Part shown: piece by piece, positions 62,689-64,000 of the stretch
How positions within the stretch are numbered: the stretch's first letter is position 1
How the letters are laid out: every line of letters begins with the position of its first letter
Made by a program: the position numbers and the translations under genes
The notes under the pieces: generated by a model
What the model saw: only the letters and a program-made list of their open reading frames with translations
Database searches by the model: none
Told to the model about the DNA's origin: nothing
Assembly: GCA_029975055.1 (NCBI GenBank)
Contig: JARKPU010000058.1
Location: forward strand, 1-64,000
DNA from: Anaerolinea sp.
Lineage (GTDB): Bacteria; Chloroflexota; Anaerolineae; Anaerolineales; Anaerolineaceae
Direction of reading: 5' to 3'
Length of the DNA: 64,000 nt

Positions 62689-63252
62689 ATGAATGACAAA
62701 CAAATCCGCTATTTTCCTTTTCATGCCATCAACGAGTTCATGAATGACGATTACCGGCTCAAGGTAATCCAGCAGGTGCTGCGCGATGTGGAAAAGCTTC
62801 CCGGCGAGCGCCGTGGGCGGATCAACGCCCTGGTGCGCAAGTACGTCAGCCTGCCCGGGTTCCGCAACAGCGCGGCTGCGCCGCTGCCCATGCGTGTGAA
62901 AGGCGCGGTCAGCGCCTTTAGCCGCTACCCCGATTTCGCCGCCCAGGTGCTGCAAGGATGGTCGGAATTGAAGGCCGGTCTGCGGGCGCAGGTGTTCGAG
63001 ATGCTCAAATCGCGCAACTGGGCCGACCTGCTGCCCCCCGAGGCCGACCGCAGCAAGCTGCCGGGCTTCATGACACAATGGCCGAAGAGCGAGACGTATG
63101 ACGTTCTCGACCAGACCTACGCCGAGTTGTTCCCCGGCGAGGAAGTGGATAACGATGACGTGCGGTTGATGTCGGTCTGGCTGGTGAATCGCCTGCCGTA
63201 TGAGCTGTTCGATGAAGAAGGTGAACAGGCGGAGGGCGAACCGGAACAGTAG
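62689..63252 (+). CDS. Hypothetical 187-residue soluble protein
   Basis: A charged, mostly helical protein with no signal or membrane segment. It opens MNDKQIRYFPFHAINEFM and ends in an acidic tail. I do not recognise the family. ATG 62689 is preferred to GTG 62683 because of the -10 element at 62675. It converges on scpA across a shared terminator, which does not imply shared function. Confidence 0.7.
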   Translation: MNDKQIRYFPFHAINEFMNDDYRLKVIQQVLRDVEKLPGERRGRINALVRKYVSLPGFRNSAAAPLPMRVKGAVSAFSRYPDFAAQVLQGWSELKAGLRAQVFEMLKSRNWADLLPPEADRSKLPGFMTQWPKSETYDVLDQTYAELFPGEEVDNDDVRLMSVWLVNRLPYELFDEEGEQAEGEPEQ

Positions 63253-63288
63253 GGGCCGGGAGGCCGTCTGCGCTATACAGGAATTTGA

Positions 63289-63318
63289 AAAAGCCGCCCA
63301 CGGCGTTGGGCGGCTTTT
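63289..63318. terminator. Bidirectional terminator between the hypothetical gene and scpA
   Basis: AAAAGCCGCCCA (63289-63300), CGGCGT loop, TGGGCGGCTTTT (63307-63318). T-runs follow on both strands. Confidence 0.88.
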
Positions 63319-64000
63319 CAGTCGATGAACTCGGTTTCCACTTCTGTCTCGGCCTCGCTCAGGTCGGCGGTTGATTCGATCTCGATGTCGCCGAACAGGC
63401 TGGCCTGGGTGGCGGTCACCACGCGGCGTTTGACCAGCTCCAGCATGGCGATGAAGGTGACGATCAATTCCACCCGGTCGGTGGGGCTTTGCAGCAAAGC
63501 GCGGAAAGTGGTCTGCCCGATGCGGCGAAGGGAATCGAGGATGGCGTGGATCTTCTCGCGGATGGTGATGCGCGGCCGTGTGACCACCTTGCTCAAAGCA
63601 GGCAGGTCGGGCTGGCTGAGGAGGATCGAACGCGCCGCGGCGACCAGGTCGGCGATGGTGACGCCGCTCAGGTCGAGGCGCGGTTCCACCTTGAAGGCGG
63701 GCGGGGCCACGCGCAGGTACGTGCGCATGCCGCGCGCATCGCGCTCCGCCAGGACTCCGGCCAGCTCTTTGAAGCGTTTATAGACCAGCAGCTGGCGGGC
63801 CAGGGCCTCGCCGGGGTCTTCTTCTTCCTGGGCGGGGGCGTCGATGGAAGGGCGGGGCAGCAGCGCGGCAGATTTGATCTGCACAAGCCGGGTGGCGATC
63901 ACCAGGAAGGCCGACACTTCGGCCGGATCGCGGTCTTCCAGGTGCTGCAGGTACGCCAGGTACTGGTCGGTGACTTGCGCGAGGGCGAAGGAGGTGATAT
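63318..64000 (-). CDS. scpA: Segregation and condensation protein A, 5' end beyond window
   Basis: About 227 C-terminal residues are visible; the N-terminus lies outside the right edge. LAYLQHLEDRDPAEVSAFLV and IATRLVQIKSAALLP are ScpA landmarks, and the winged-helix end reads LIVTFIAMLELVKRRVV. ScpA is the kleisin that bridges SMC heads and binds ScpB. An acidic tail (about 20 residues) follows. An scpB gene would normally be downstream but is not here: a convergent gene lies beyond the terminator. Confidence 0.93.
   Translation of the reverse strand, partial: ITSFALAQVTDQYLAYLQHLEDRDPAEVSAFLVIATRLVQIKSAALLPRPSIDAPAQEEEDPGEALARQLLVYKRFKELAGVLAERDARGMRTYLRVAPPAFKVEPRLDLSGVTIADLVAAARSILLSQPDLPALSKVVTRPRITIREKIHAILDSLRRIGQTTFRALLQSPTDRVELIVTFIAMLELVKRRVVTATQASLFGDIEIESTADLSEAETEVETEFID

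Overview
The window is a GC-rich bacterial chromosome segment that looks like Chloroflexota, most likely Anaerolineae-like. This is inferred from gene content: lipoproteins with an NBR1-type Ig domain and a Thr/Pro-rich tail, GIN-domain (DUF2807) lipoproteins, an ileS gene under a T-box, a yidC cluster carrying a beta-propeller lipoprotein, and UUG/GUG starts. I could run no database search, so the assignment is provisional. No phage, insertion sequence or CRISPR array is visible. The ribulokinase gene runs off the left edge and scpA runs off the right edge.

Layout. 1-5400 (minus): a pentose/deoxysugar operon, LacI regulator - fucose/arabinose-type isomerase - M24-fold protein - ribulokinase, with a promoter and candidate operator in front of lacI. 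5400-10200: a small membrane protein, a DUF1015 pair, a membrane serine hydrolase and a DegV protein. 10500-13900: a KimA/YdaO-like permease with two TrkA-type proteins, probably a potassium uptake module. 14083-17731: rpmH-rnpA-yidD-propeller lipoprotein-yidC-jag, the cluster usually found beside dnaA, but without dnaA here. 17800-21540: pyrimidine-nucleoside phosphorylase, a LysM protein and a GT-C-type membrane protein. 21575-28577: a T-box leader and two consecutive isoleucyl-tRNA synthetase-family genes, both with a swapped GxHH signature and one with a degenerate KMSKS loop.

28911-35257: a tight eight-gene run joining a CDP-alcohol phosphatidyltransferase, a flippase-like membrane protein, GTP cyclohydrolase II, a lone RibD reductase domain, an MDR dehydrogenase, a PTPS-like protein with Glu at the catalytic Cys position, and a GT4 glycosyltransferase. 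It is the best candidate here for an undescribed biosynthetic system, possibly a glycosylated pyrimidine- or pterin-derived membrane compound. 35300-45900: gpmA, a heterodimeric ABC exporter, a ComB-like phosphatase, a GAF-GGDEF-EAL protein, a sugar symporter with a YdjC deacetylase, and a LysE exporter. 46000-54800: an NBR1-Ig lipoprotein, a fused twin radical SAM/SPASM enzyme, a C45 acyltransferase, tRNA-Leu(UAA), a GH43 glycosidase and formate-THF ligase. 55000-64000: an XRE-cupin regulator with lysA, a DinG-type helicase with an exonuclease domain, twin GIN lipoproteins, an aldo/keto reductase, an unknown protein and scpA.

Two patterns run across the window. Five intergenic palindromes share the core TTGTGGGG...CCCCACAA but have different, mostly self-complementary outer arms. 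Several genes have a -10 element 6-8 nt before the start codon and no Shine-Dalgarno sequence, which suggests leaderless transcription.
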